Shown piece by piece: positions 1 through 57,900 of a stretch of DNA of 64,000 nucleotides. How positions within the stretch are numbered: the first letter of the stretch is position 1; the number at the start of each line of letters is the position of its first letter. The translations under genes and the position numbers were made by a program. The notes below the pieces were generated by a model. It saw nothing but the letters and a program-made list of their open reading frames with translations, did not search any database and was not told the DNA's origin. Source of the stretch: Caprimulgus europaeus (Eukaryota; Chordata; Aves; Caprimulgiformes; Caprimulgidae); assembly GCA_907165065.1 (NCBI GenBank), contig OU015540.1, positions 2,898,001 through 2,962,000 on the forward strand, written 5' to 3'.

Positions 1-4165
<4,165 letters not shown>

Positions 4166-4500
4166 CCCTCGAGTGTGGACGCTCCTTTTTCACCATCACC
4201 ACGGTGGCTCCATGGCCGTGTTCATGCATCTGCTGCTTCCACGTGGTTTTGCTTCCCCTGCAGCCCCTGTTTGCTCACCCCAATACTGTCCCCAGACCCC
4301 TTCTGGTGACCTGATACCCCCACAAACACCCCCCAGACCTCAGAGCACCCTGAGATGCACTCAGAGTCCACAGAGCTGAGAATGCTCAGCTCATTACACC
4401 AGTGGATTTAAACATCCTGTGTCCTAAATGTGACCAAAAAAACCCCATCACCCAAATCCCCATTTCTCCCCCCATTCCCAGCACCTTTCCCCCCTCCCCA

Positions 4501-45578
<41,078 letters not shown>

Positions 45579-45654
45579 CATTCCTCTGCCTCCTTCCTCA
45601 TCCTCAGCCTCACACACTCTCACTGAATCAGTAACTCGTTAGCAGCTTGAGGGC

Positions 45655-45667
45655 ATTTATCATTAAA
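45655..45667 (-). promoter_or_regulatory. SLC5A10: HNF1-like site upstream of SLC5A10
   Basis: Minus strand TTTAATGATAAAT, close to the HNF1 consensus GTTAATNATTAAC, about 80 bases upstream of the start codon. HNF1 factors drive many kidney tubule transporters. Binding is inferred. Confidence 0.35.
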
Positions 45668-46150
45668 CAACTCCCCTGCCTCCCTCCCCTTTTGGTTTCC
45701 CCACCGCCCTTCCGAGGGGTGAGGGACACACCAGCCAGGTGACCACCTCTTGATTTCAGTGTCTCACAAACGAGCAGCTGCTCAAGCTCCATTTCCTTGG
45801 GGTTTTCTGCTTCTCCTGCACTGACCTCGTGGAAGCAGCAGGCTCCAGCCCAAGCTGCTCCTGCAGTGTCTCAGGGAACAGGCTCCCAGGGGCCTCTTGC
45901 AGAGGTGACTTAAATCTAAGTATTGCTGGACAAGAAACTGCCCAGGCTTCTGTTTTCTCCAAGTTGTAAACCAAACCTCAACATTTTTCTTGCAGGTACA
46001 AACTCTGGAAAGAATTTGCATGATCTTCTACCTAGTTAGTTACTTTAGAAAGTGCTGAATGAAGCAGGAATGGGTTCAAGTGTTCTTTAGATTTGAAGGA
46101 TCCCAGAGAGATACCTCCAAGAACAGCCAGCATTTCTGGTGAGGAGTCCT

Positions 46151-46325
46151 AGAATCATTGAATCCCAGACTGGTTTGGGTTGGAAGGGACCTTAAAGCTC
46201 ATCCAGTCCCAACCCCCCTGCCAGCAGCAGGGACACCTTCCACTAGACCAGGTTGCTCAAAGCCTCATCCAACCTGGCCTTGAACACTTCCAGGGAGGAG
46301 CAGCCACAGCTTCTCTGGGCAAAGC
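46151..46325 (-). repeat. CR1 LINE fragment
   Basis: Reverse of the main tail block, starting AGAATCATTGAATCCCAGAC. Between SLC5A10 and PRPSAP2. Confidence 0.9.
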
Positions 46326-48229
46326 CACAAGTGCTTTGATCCCTTTCAACAACCCCAGTATCACAGAAAGCCAAAGGACTGCCAACACCATCTTATGATT
46401 GCTCCCAAATCCTTGAGTTCCTCATCAATACAGTAACTGCACTGCATGGAATGAGGCAAAGCTGGGGGTTTTTAAGGGTGTTACATCAACATCTGAGGTG
46501 GATCCTCAGCACACCAGCGAGAGCCGACCAGCAGAAAGGCTCATGGAAGAGATGAAGCTGTTCCTCCAAAAGCCAACATGAAACAAGCAGCAGGAAACAA
46601 CCTTTGAATTTCATGGTTTGGAGTATTTGGTAATGTCCTGGTTAGTTGGTGGAGACAGAGCTGTTATTTTATTGATCACATCCATGGGGATCTGTAACCC
46701 CATCCTAGCAATAAACAGGACAGGTAATCATCCTGTTTGCTGACTCATTTTCAAGTGGCAGCACCATTTCCAACCAGGTATCACAAGATTTCACTAATAA
46801 AACAAATACATTGCAACTAATCCACCAAAATATTTCTCCTCTCTCTGAAACAGCTGCTGAGAGACCCAGGAGCAGGTCTGCACGCTTGTGAGAGGAACTG
46901 AAGTTCTCCCTCAGTGCTCAGCTGGAATTTAACCTGCATTCACACATTCCAAGTACGTACAAGTGTTAATGCATCAGCTTGGTGTGTCTATTAACATCGC
47001 TCAAGTGTTTAATAACCTACAGTCATTAAAGTACAACCAGGGACAGCCCTGCATTTGGTCATTTCACAGAGACAGAAGGTGCCTCTCTGGACACAACTGC
47101 AAAAATCAAACAATCAACTTAAAAAACGAGCTCAGAGAATGAAGAGCAGCATTATCTGAACAGAAAAGTGCAGCTGCTTAAATAAAATCACCATCTCACT
47201 TGCTGAATGTACCAACCAGGCCAAGTACTGTAGATCTTTTAGCAATATCCAGGTCTTCTCCCCACAGGTCCCCATCCTTCCCAGTGCTGTGCCAGGACAG
47301 ACAAGGGAAGGGGAAAAAAATAAATTAAAAAATAGATTTAAAGGTTTTATCCTTAAAAGCAAATGAACAAATTTGTCTCAAGCAGAGAGAAATGGTGTCA
47401 GCAAAGGTCAGTTTTCACTCCTGGCTTTGGACGTGCCACAAGTTTTATACTCATTTGCAGGACATTGATTGAGGGATCAGACCAAACAACCCCTAAATGC
47501 TCATTAATTCCACCATCATTTTCTTCACCAACAGGTCAGGAACTCCCAGGCTCCCAGACTGGAAGGTAGAGCATGCAGGTAGCCAGCAATTCCACCCACG
47601 TACCTAAGGATGGTTGGGAAAACAACCCAAAACAAGGTTTAGTTGGGAAAACAAACCTGGCCATATTTTTGATCACATCCATGCATTCAGGCCAGGCGAC
47701 AAACCTCTGAAACACAGTGACCTGTGATGAGCTGATTTGGATTTTACCAGCTGGAACTTCTGCCTCCCAACAATATTCCCAAGTCCCTGGTGTTCCTTGA
47801 CCCCCAGCCACAGATGTAGCTCCCTCTCCCATTCCCTGAAGCAGAGCAGCACACTGGAGCGTGCCGTTACCTGCCAGATTACACCCATCTAAACCCACTT
47901 GTGACAGCACCTGCAGCCGGGTGGTGAAGGGTTCTGTTTCGTGTTTTATGGGACTGCTCAGCAGAAGACAGGCTGAAAAACCAGTGTCAGCATTAGGGAA
48001 AAGCAGTCTGCTCTCCTCATCTGCAGGGGATTCACTGCAACAACAAGCAAAATGCACATTAATTCTCCTTACTGCCAAGCAGCCTGAATCCTGTTCGTGT
48101 TCTGAAGTAACACAGCAGCATGGAAGATTCATTTCACCTCTCAATTTCTTTCAGTAACTCAATACTCACAACTCATTTCTAAGAGGACACCTTTGAGAAG
48201 CAAGTGACAGGTACACAAACGTTTTTAGA

Positions 48230-48762
48230 AAGCTCACACAAAACAAATCTTTATTCTTTGTTGCAGAAAATAAATACAGGTGCATATATCTTATGCTTTT
48301 CTATAAAAGCACTCCTACAAAATCACTGAACTGCATACAACAGTACAACCTTTTTGGCTTTTAAAATGCAAATATTATACAGTCACTTCATTTTATTATT
48401 TTTTTTAAAGCACTTGTAGCAAGCAGCTTTGGAAAAGGAATGCTTAATTTAGAAGCCAAATTCTTGCCTCAAGTGTTTTGTGGGGTTTTTTTTCCCCATC
48501 ATGTGTATAGTGCAACTAACCTAAAAGCAACTAGAACAGGTTTTTTTGTTGTAAAATGTTTATTCCCCACCCACCCCCTCAAAAAAAACAACACCCTGCA
48601 AAGAAAAAAAAATAGCTCTTAAAAACTGTTCTACCTTGATACTTAAACCAAGAGAAAACAAGAAGTGGCTCAATAGAAATATTAAGGTAAGCACAATGCT
48701 TCACAGCTCATTCTCTGTTCGCTTCCAGTTTGGCCCAGGGTGTTTCTGTCGAGTCAAGAGCA
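48230..48762 (-). other. PRPSAP2: PRPSAP2 3' UTR
   Basis: AT-rich non-coding stretch from the stop to just past a canonical AATAAA (plus-strand TTTATT at 48250-48255). Downstream sequence is T/G-rich on the minus strand, as expected after cleavage. Confidence 0.75.
48250..48255 (-). terminator. PRPSAP2: PRPSAP2 poly(A) signal AATAAA
   Basis: Canonical minus-strand hexamer about 510 bases past the stop codon, followed by TTTGTTTTGTGTG. Confidence 0.75.
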
Positions 48763-48921
48763 TCAATCATCCAGCCCGATGTTTCTGAAGAGGTAGGACA
48801 TGGACTCCCCGTTGTGGATCCTGCGAATGGCTTCCGACAGGATCATGCTGATATCCACAGTCTTGATTTTAGGGCACTGGAGTTTTTGTATTTCATGGGG
48901 AATTGTGTTTGTAACAACCAC
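48763..48921 (-). CDS. PRPSAP2: PRPSAP2 last coding exon (aa 318-369)
   Basis: [19 protein letters not shown] to FRNIGLDD and TGA at 48763-48765. Acceptor CTGTAG. Confidence 0.97.
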
Positions 48922-51900
48922 CTACAGAAAGAAAAAATGATCAGAAAGACGCTGCTCCATTGTGTTTTCTACCTCCTACATCAGAACTGTGAGAGGCAAT
49001 GTCCACGTATCCATGGATACTAATGGCACTGTCCTTCCTCCCTGTCACTGCCATCCAGTCCATCCTCCCACTGCTTCCCTAGTCTCCCACTGCTATAGTT
49101 TAAGGATGTGTAGATGCTGATATTCTAGAGTACAACCCAACCATAAAGAAAGGATGAACCCAGAAACCTCCCAGCTAAATTCTTAACGTTTTAATATCTT
49201 AATAATCAAGTCAGGAGAAAATTGCTTGCTTAAAAAACCCAAACCCATTTGATGAGAAATTCAGAATCCACACTTACTTCATCGATGGCAGACTCCTCGA
49301 TCAGCCTGGGAGCATCTGAAGATAACAGGCCATGTGTGGCCATTACAAAGATCTTGTAAGCACCTCTCTCCTTGAGGGTCTCTGCTGCAGCAAGAAAGCT
49401 GTCAACGTCATCTATGATGTCATCCTGGCAAAATAAGATCGAGTCAGTGAAGATTCACCATGTCCTGACAGATCAACACAGCACACCCAGATCAACATTA
49501 CAGCTTTTTCAAGTGTAACAGTTGACAGCCAACACAAAATGGATGTTTTTATTGATGCTGTTCTTCAGACACCTGAGCTAGAGAAGTGTGAAAGAGCAGG
49601 AAAGCAGAGGATCCAAAACTCCTGCAGCATCAAAGGGCAGAGGGATCGCTGCACGAGGGGAAAGCCCAGACAACTGACATTCATTCAAACACCAAACTGA
49701 CAGAAAATTGTCCTTTCCCATGGCAAGCCCAGAGATTACACTCTGCTTTAGAGAAACTGTAAGACTGCATCATCTCTATTTCACCAGCATTTCTAAACTC
49801 ACAGAACAGAAACAGGATGATTTTCCCCTTGGCTGATGCATGAGCACCACCTGGAACTCCTCACCTTCAGAGGCAAGCACTCACACAGAAACAAGGTCTA
49901 AATGCTGCTTTTCAGTAGGGATCACTCTGTAGCTCACAGTCAGCTTCAGTAAGCATGCAGAATGTTGCCTCATGATATACAGAGTGCAGTATTGAAAGCC
50001 CACCATCAACCAAAGTTTCTTTGCTGATACAGCAGAAAATCTACTTGATTTCTGCAGCTTTAACATATTTCATCTAATTTATCAAAAGCATCTTTCTTAC
50101 CACGATGATCGCTATCCTTCCTCCTACATCTCCGACGACTGTGATGGGTGGTTTTTCCTTGGGAATCAGCACTGATTAATGGCAAATTTTAGAGGGGTGG
50201 AAAGGAGAGAGAAAGAGAAAGTTTACACAATTTACTTCAAGTGTGGAAAGGGCTGTTTTGCAAGGTCACCACTGTTACAGAGAAAAATGAAGCCCTCACT
50301 ATTTCAACCATCAGAGTGTTACTGGGAGAAACAGGAAGGTTTAACTATATAAGTGATTTTTTTTAAGCTTAGCTAAAGTATTAACTATGTTCATTTACAC
50401 CTAAATTTAGTGTAAAAATGGACAAAGAACAACAAAAAGGAATATTTTTCCCCCTACTAAGAAAAAAAGTCATCTTTCCCCTAAAGAACCACTCCTTTTT
50501 GGCAGTCCCTCACTGCCAGCCCTATCTCCCAAAGCAATTAAAAAAAACCCAAGAAGTTTTGTGTGAAAAACACTTTCACACACAAACTTACTTACTGGGT
50601 ATCTCCAAACTGGGATGAATAGCAGCTACATTTTTGGCTGTAGGTGGTGAGTGTCGACCATCCACCATGTCAGACTCAGCATCTTGAGCTTCCCCATGAA
50701 TCACAGCAATTCCCAGTCGTAAGCGCTCGGCAAATGACTGTGCCCTGGAGGGAAAGGGTTAAAAAAATATAGAAATACATTAAATTTAAAATATTTCATT
50801 ATCATAAAATCCTAATCTATTTCTATTTTATTTCTAATGTTTCAGAGGAAAAATGGAATGATCCAAAAATTTTAGGAAAACACATAGAAGAAACCACCTG
50901 TCCCTTGGCATCTTGTTTTCATCAGGCTTGTGAGAGTCAGCATCATCAAGAAATTACCCATATTGGCCTTGAAGCAGCAGGATAAATGCTACAAAAATAA
51001 TGTTGGTAACTCCCTTCTGGTTTGCCCAACAGTCAAAAAACCATTTCCTAGCCTTCAGCATTCCTGAGATCTCATGCTTTGGCAGGTCTCATCCAACAGT
51101 AACTGAGAATAGCCTAGATATTTGGATTGTCTACATTTAATAGGGAAAAAAATATTCACATGAAAACACAAAACAAGTGTTCACCTATTTAATTTTAGCA
51201 AAACATACATTAAATAAAGACAACCACCCTGCCCTTCTGACACATAACCTTAGATATCCTACAGAAGAGAGAATCCAGATGATCATTTTGCCTGACAAAC
51301 CACACTTCAAAGTTAAAAAGCCTGGATTTTTACAAGCTGACAAAACACTCCTTCACCACGCAGTATTTCTGCAACTAAAATGGGAGATTTCTGTAAGGAA
51401 GTGTAAGGTTACTGGGGGAGTGGGGAAAGCAGAGAGTAAGGTTTCTGTAAGGAAGTGTAAGGTTACTGGGGGAGTGGGGAAAGCAGAGAGTCAGGAAAAC
51501 AGGAATTTCACAGACAGTGCCTGTATCCCACATGCTGAAGCAGCAAATGAAAATGAGCAGATCCATCCTACTTTACCCTGCACACCCGAGTCTGGTACCT
51601 GGCCTAAGCCAGCACTCTAGTCTCCTTCTGGTCAAAGTGAGACTGCAACTCCCAGAGCCAGTCACTTGTTCTAACAGCAGCATCTCAGACCTGCGGCCTG
51701 AAGCACCTCCGTTACTCTTAAGCCTTGTTTCACTATCCAAACAACTCAAAGTCCAGAGAATTATCTGCCCATTGAGATGCTCAGTTAATTAAAAACAAAG
51801 AATCTTCTGCCCTGTGGTTATCATACAGTGAGGAGGTTTTTTTTTCAAGTGGTTAACTACAGTTAAATTACGATTCCAAACGTATTTATCTTAAGAGTTA

Positions 51901-54900
51901 TGACTTAGAAGGCATTATCCTATCAACAAAATCATAACAATTACTTTTAAATGCAATATTAAGCTGAATACAGTTCAAAGGAACAATAAAATGACGTTTT
52001 CATTTTCCAGTGAGTTCAGAAACCACAGAAACATTCTGAACTTCACCAAGCCGAGGTTCTTCTTCCACAAGTAGATGTTCATTTAAAAGTGTTCTCCTGG
52101 ATTAGGCTGGGACATTCAATCACCCCTTTCCAAATGCAACATACCTCCTCCAATACTGCTCTTACATGCTCACAGGTAACTCATGAAGAAGCTGAACAAT
52201 GCAGCTCTGGTATCCTCTCCTACACCAATTGCTTATGGATGTGTAAACTATTTGCTGGCATGCACAATTACTTAACAAGCATGAAAATGCTTTGACAAAT
52301 GTCTGCCTACTCCCAAGAGGCAATACTGACACCAAGTCAAAGACAAGCAAATCTAACATAGCTGCCCAGAAACAAAAGGAAACACAGAAGTAGTACTGCT
52401 GGAAAACAAAGATGACAAAAGTCATTCCCCTCACTATACTCCTACAGATAAAAACATTTCTGATTTGTTAGATAAAATAAATAAAAATAAACTTTCTTAA
52501 AAAGAGTACTGGGATTCCTTGGCATCAAAGTCTAGGTAACTTTTCACCAACTATTAGTTTGTCACCATAGCAAATACAGTATCTCAAACCATCTCTTACC
52601 CCACCTGCTGAGAGCAGGGAAATGCCAAAGAGTTTAGGAGTAGTCAACCAAAGAGCTTAATGGTTAAGAACAGTCGTTCAGTCAACAAGGGCTTCACAAT
52701 CAAAACCATCTCAAACATCCAATCTCGTTTCACCACGCTAGACAATAAACCATCTGTATTTAGGAACTGATCAACCATGTTCTTATGACCACGTTAAGCA
52801 ATTACCCTGCATTAATGGCATTATACTTCCAGCCATTCTTCTTCATTTACAACAGGAAATGTATACTGTAAATGCACACAGATATAATATGATTAAATCC
52901 CTTCGTTATCCTAAGCACTGTATTGATTTACCTCATCCTTTTGTTTGGTTTTCACTCTCCTTAGATTTATTTTGATTATAGCGATGGTGTAAAAACTCCA
53001 CATCTGACAAAGCAGAATTGGGAGGGATTTGAAGGCTGCACTGATAATTATTGGATCTCTGTCCTTCATTTGATCCCAAGAACAAAATCACAATAGAGAT
53101 TTGCTGCTCTAGCATAAGAGAGCAGATCTTACCCACCTCTTTGCAGATGCAGGTGATTTGGCCACAATTACAGCATTCCTGTAGTCTGGTATCTGTAGTA
53201 AATAACAGATAGCAATGTCTACTTCATATCTTTAGACAAATTTAAACTCAGTAAGAATCAGAGAACTTTATTTTGCTGAAGAATTTTAAGCATTGAACAG
53301 TTTACCTAACATAAGAAAGCAACCTCAAGAATCCATGGTACATGATCAGAGTTCACAGCTCAGAACAGGTATTTAGAATATTCAGATATTAACTTAAAAC
53401 TGTACCTTTCACCAACACCATGTTATATTACAGATGACACAAAACCAACCACATTAGAGGAATATCAGGGCTACAGGGACAAGTGCTAAAAGAAACAGGA
53501 AACCAACAAAATTCAAGTTTCCTGTTCAACTTAAATTGTCTTGTGTGTGCACATGGCAGTCACCACTTGAAAACACAGCATTTCATCTGTTGGCTGGTTT
53601 GGCTTTTTTCAGAGTACACCAAAAAAAGCAACACCTCTCCATCAGATCACCCTGACTCCTTATATAGGCCACCAAAAGGGATAAAGATTCCACATCCTCT
53701 GTGCTGATCCTGGAGTCACAGTCCAGCACTGCTGTGAACTGTCTCCTGCACAGATCAGCACTTGAGGACGCGGCTGCAAGTGCTGACAGCAGCCGAGGGG
53801 CAGGGCCGAGAGGTCTGGGTTTCATTTGGAGGTCTGGGTTTCATCTGGAGGTCTGATGGGTATTTCAGTCAGTCTCCACAAGCACAACCTACTCCAAAGT
53901 CTGCTGCTCCTGCCCTGCCCCATCCTCATACTGGCTTTTCACTCCAGACTCTTCTCCCTTTAGCCAGCATCTTAGTTCCCACCTCTCAAAAGTTTCTTAC
54001 CTCAGTCCCTATTTTCCCTGCAAACACTGACTCCACATCAGACTCATCTTTCCTTGTCCATAACTCCCCGAGCATTCCACCATCTGCTCCTCCTTTCCAA
54101 CAGCAACCTATGCTCTAATGTCTCATCTTACCCTCTTCTTCCTTCCAAACTCAGCATTTTCCTTCACTGTGCTGCCCTGGGATGATCACTGTGCCACAGA
54201 GAGCAGCAGCCAGAACCTGTCTGTCCTTCCATCACTTGCCAAAACGACAGTCCACAGCCCCTCTCAGCTGCAACAGTCCTACAGAGCAGATCAGTCCTCA
54301 GAATCCCAGTGTTAAAGGACGAGACTCTCTACTAACACCTCCAAACTGACCTGCTACAGTTGTAATTTCACAAATCTGGGGAGATGGAACCCTGCCATGT
54401 GGTTTGTCACCTTGCTATCAGATGTTAAATTCCAGTTTTCAAAGCACAGAAATACTTTTTTTTTTTAAATCCAAACACAAGGAAGGCAAGTTCTTCCACA
54501 ATCTTCTCTCAAACATACAAACCACACTGGCTGAGTATTTCCAAAAGCACTCTACTTGAAATAAGTATGGAAAAGAAAAAAATGAAGTTCTGAATTTGGG
54601 CATGGGGCTAACCAACTGAAAACAAGAGCTTTTCTGAGGTGGTGTCAGGCAGCATTAGTAATCCACAGTGCTACTAACTCCACCTAGAATACTGGGAATT
54701 CAGCATGTCCTGTCCTCTACAAACACTTCAGTTATACAACAGGCTCCAAAGCTTAACATGACGGAAGGTATGGACAAGGCAGGGCCTGTCACTTGACATA
54801 AGAAAAGCTTTGATCTTGCTCAGACATCATTGCCTCTTTTTTTCCCCCCTGCCAAATTATCAAATTGTTCTCAGCTCTTTAAAAATGAAGTCAGAAAGAT

Positions 54901-57900
54901 CCAAATGTCATCCAGAAGAGAGTAACACATCCTGCGTCGCTCTGACATTAACATGTGCGCGTGTCAAACCTCCTGTGCCAAAAGCACAAAAGAGAAGCAG
55001 CTCAGTATTGAACATGTGCTAGGCATGCAAAGGAAAATCACCAAATTATCTTTATACCACATTAATTTCACTGACTGGACTGTCTGCATCCCTGAACACC
55101 AAGTTATTCTCTTCACATCTACACATAAATTCCTGACAGAGAACAACTACAATTTAACAAAAGTTAAATGCTTTTTAAGCGATCTCCATCCTTACCAAGC
55201 TGGACTCTGTTCATGCTATTCAACACACCCCATCACATCTCCCTTGTGAAACATTTTCCATGCTCTGGCATTCACAATGCAGTACATACAGCAAGCTGCT
55301 GCCACCGTGAACTTGATGAATATCAACTTCTTCCCAAGCAGCATTGAATAAAACTTTGAAGAAAAAATACTATATATGGCCTGGCTGGTGAAGGTACTTG
55401 CCAACACAGATCCCATGTGATCAGATACATGCAGTCCGCTCTAGTTTTAGCAGGTCACCTCATGGACAAGCAGAGGAAGGAAGAAATGAAAACCCCAAAG
55501 TCTCTTTTAAGATCTCTCTACATGTACTTCAGCAAATCTCTACAGAGGTTCAGCTGTTGGACTGCACAGCAGGGCCAGACTCCAAGCTGCAACAATTCTT
55601 TGTCAACTGCTAAGAGCTCAGCGATCCAAATACGCTGCAAACCAGGTAATCTTGTTATCGACTGCAATCCATACATTCAAGCAACATATAAAAGGCACTT
55701 TGGTTCCGTGTCTTTGTGTCTGCAGATTTGTTTGGGGGTTTTTGGGGGCAGTTTTGTTTGATTTGTTTTTTGTTTGGTTTTAGGTGCGTTTTTTTTAACT
55801 TATGAAGTGTTTACAATACTTCTCTGCTGGTATACAAAACAAATGACTGCGACAAAGCCTGGAGTTTTGTTCTATCATCTTTCCCTCTGGCATCAAATTA
55901 AATTATAAGGATACATTCAAACTGATTCCTCAAACAGATTTTAACATTGTCATAACAAAATCATGTTGGTTTGGTTTTGGGGTGGGGTTTTTTTAATTTT
56001 ATTTTTAACTGAGGCATTCCTATCTCTATGAAAAGAAATAGCTTGGATTAAAAAGTAAGAGTGAGCTACACCTTTTCTCACCAGGAAGAAAGCATTTGCT
56101 TGATTCCAAATTATCATTAGTCAGAGGCATAATATGCACCTTATACCTACAATTATCATTTGCACAATTTGTATATACGAATCTACCTGTAGCACTTATA
56201 AAAATAAGATGGAGACATGGACACAGAGAACAAGTTAAGCTCCTCAAGTCAAGACACGCTGAACAAACAGCAGGTGAAGATTTCTAGACTAAAAGTTATC
56301 TGTTCTTACTTTCAGAGTGAATAGGCTCTCATAGTTTACAGGTTAACTTCCAAGTGTTTTCATAATGTGATATAAATTACACCTACACAAGCAGTCCATC
56401 CTATAAATGTCAAGGAAATTGGAAAGAAAGAGGATATGAAACATAAGAAAATCCTCTTTTTTTTTAATAACATACTATTTAGGGGTATATATCTAAGAAG
56501 ACAGACCATCACCACTGCATGGATAAGAAAACACCAGCTCATCATGAAAGGAAAACTTAAGCCTGTGGGGAAGAAAAGAACCAACTGCCACAACCCCACT
56601 CTTCGCCCCACCATGACATTTCCCCCTCCAAAATTCTCTTTGGAGATTTGGTCTTTTCACCAGCCCTTGTTTCAGAAGCTTTGAGACACAATAAAACATC
56701 ATTTCAGAAAACCCAACTGTAATAACAGGCCTTCCTCACCTCTTCTTGGATGTACTGTAGTAAAAATGGAGATGCTCTCAAGTTATCAACTGGAATATTG
56801 AAGAAGCCCTGTATTTCCTTCTGATGTAAATCCATGGTAATGAGATGAGTTAGTCCTTTAAAAAAATAATAAAAAGACATATGGAGAAGCACATCAAGAA
56901 AAACAGAGAGAACAACAGACACACTTTTTATTTCTCCAGTAAGTTTAGCTGAAGTTTGTAGAGAACAAAATCTCTAAGCTGCATTAGAACAAGAATACTG
57001 CCCTTTGTGAAGGTATGGAGCATATTAACTATGTCCCTCTTATGCACACTGGTATTATCATGTTTCAAGATTTCCACAGTGTTCTTCATAAAAGAACCTG
57101 AGAACATCACATAATTGACTCAGTAGTGCCACACTGAGGCAGGTAAGATCCTTCTCCATTCCACATGTGGCAAAATGGAAGCACTAACAAAATAAATTGT
57201 CCTACACCACATAGCAAGACCCTGGCACAGGTAATGTTAAGAGTCCTGAACTGCTGAAAAATGAGCCCAAATTCTAATCATTGACACACTTCACTCAAAA
57301 TAAGAAACTGCTCATTTTTTCCCAGGGACAGGAGCAAAAGGAAAGGAGCAGAAAAGGAATGTGTTGAAGGCTGTGAAAATGAATAATCTCATTCTCCCAC
57401 ATCACCTCAAATGTAAAGGACAGATACAAAGTGCATTCATCCAACAGGTAAAAAACAGGCTAGAAATGACAAAGCACAACTGTTCAGAAGTGTTAGAAAA
57501 GCAAAGAACAGTATTATGAGAGATGAACACCATGGCCCAAAGCAGCAGAGTCCAGCAGACTCATTTTGCCAGCTCAGTAGGACACAATGTAAAATGGCTG
57601 TTACAAGCTTGGGGTTTTTTTAGTGAACTCATCATTTGGAAACATTTTTAATTACATTCTCCTTTCTACATGGGTTTCAAATTCACTAAAAACACTAATA
57701 ACACTAAAAGTTATTTTTAACCAGAGTTCAAACTTGTGCACAGCCCTCTCTAAACCTGAAAGCTGCCAGCAGGAGCCCCCATCGCCCTGATTATTTTATA
57801 ATAACCTGCATTCTTACCAGCTTTGCACATCATTGAAGCCAGTAATTTAGAGACAATGGAGCCCCTTTTCCTCATCTTGCACTGTTTGCTGTATGGGAAG

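Larger units (their letters stand above)
45579..48229. other. Intergenic: SLC5A10 promoter side and PRPSAP2 3' flank
   Basis: One CR1 copy (46151-46325) and the HNF1-like site. Base composition shifts here from GC-rich to AT-rich. No gene seen. Confidence 0.7.
48922..50595 (-). other. PRPSAP2 introns flanking exons 8 and 9
   Basis: AT-rich introns 48922-49277, 49425-50100 and 50172-50595 with normal splice sites; nothing else seen. Confidence 0.75.
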
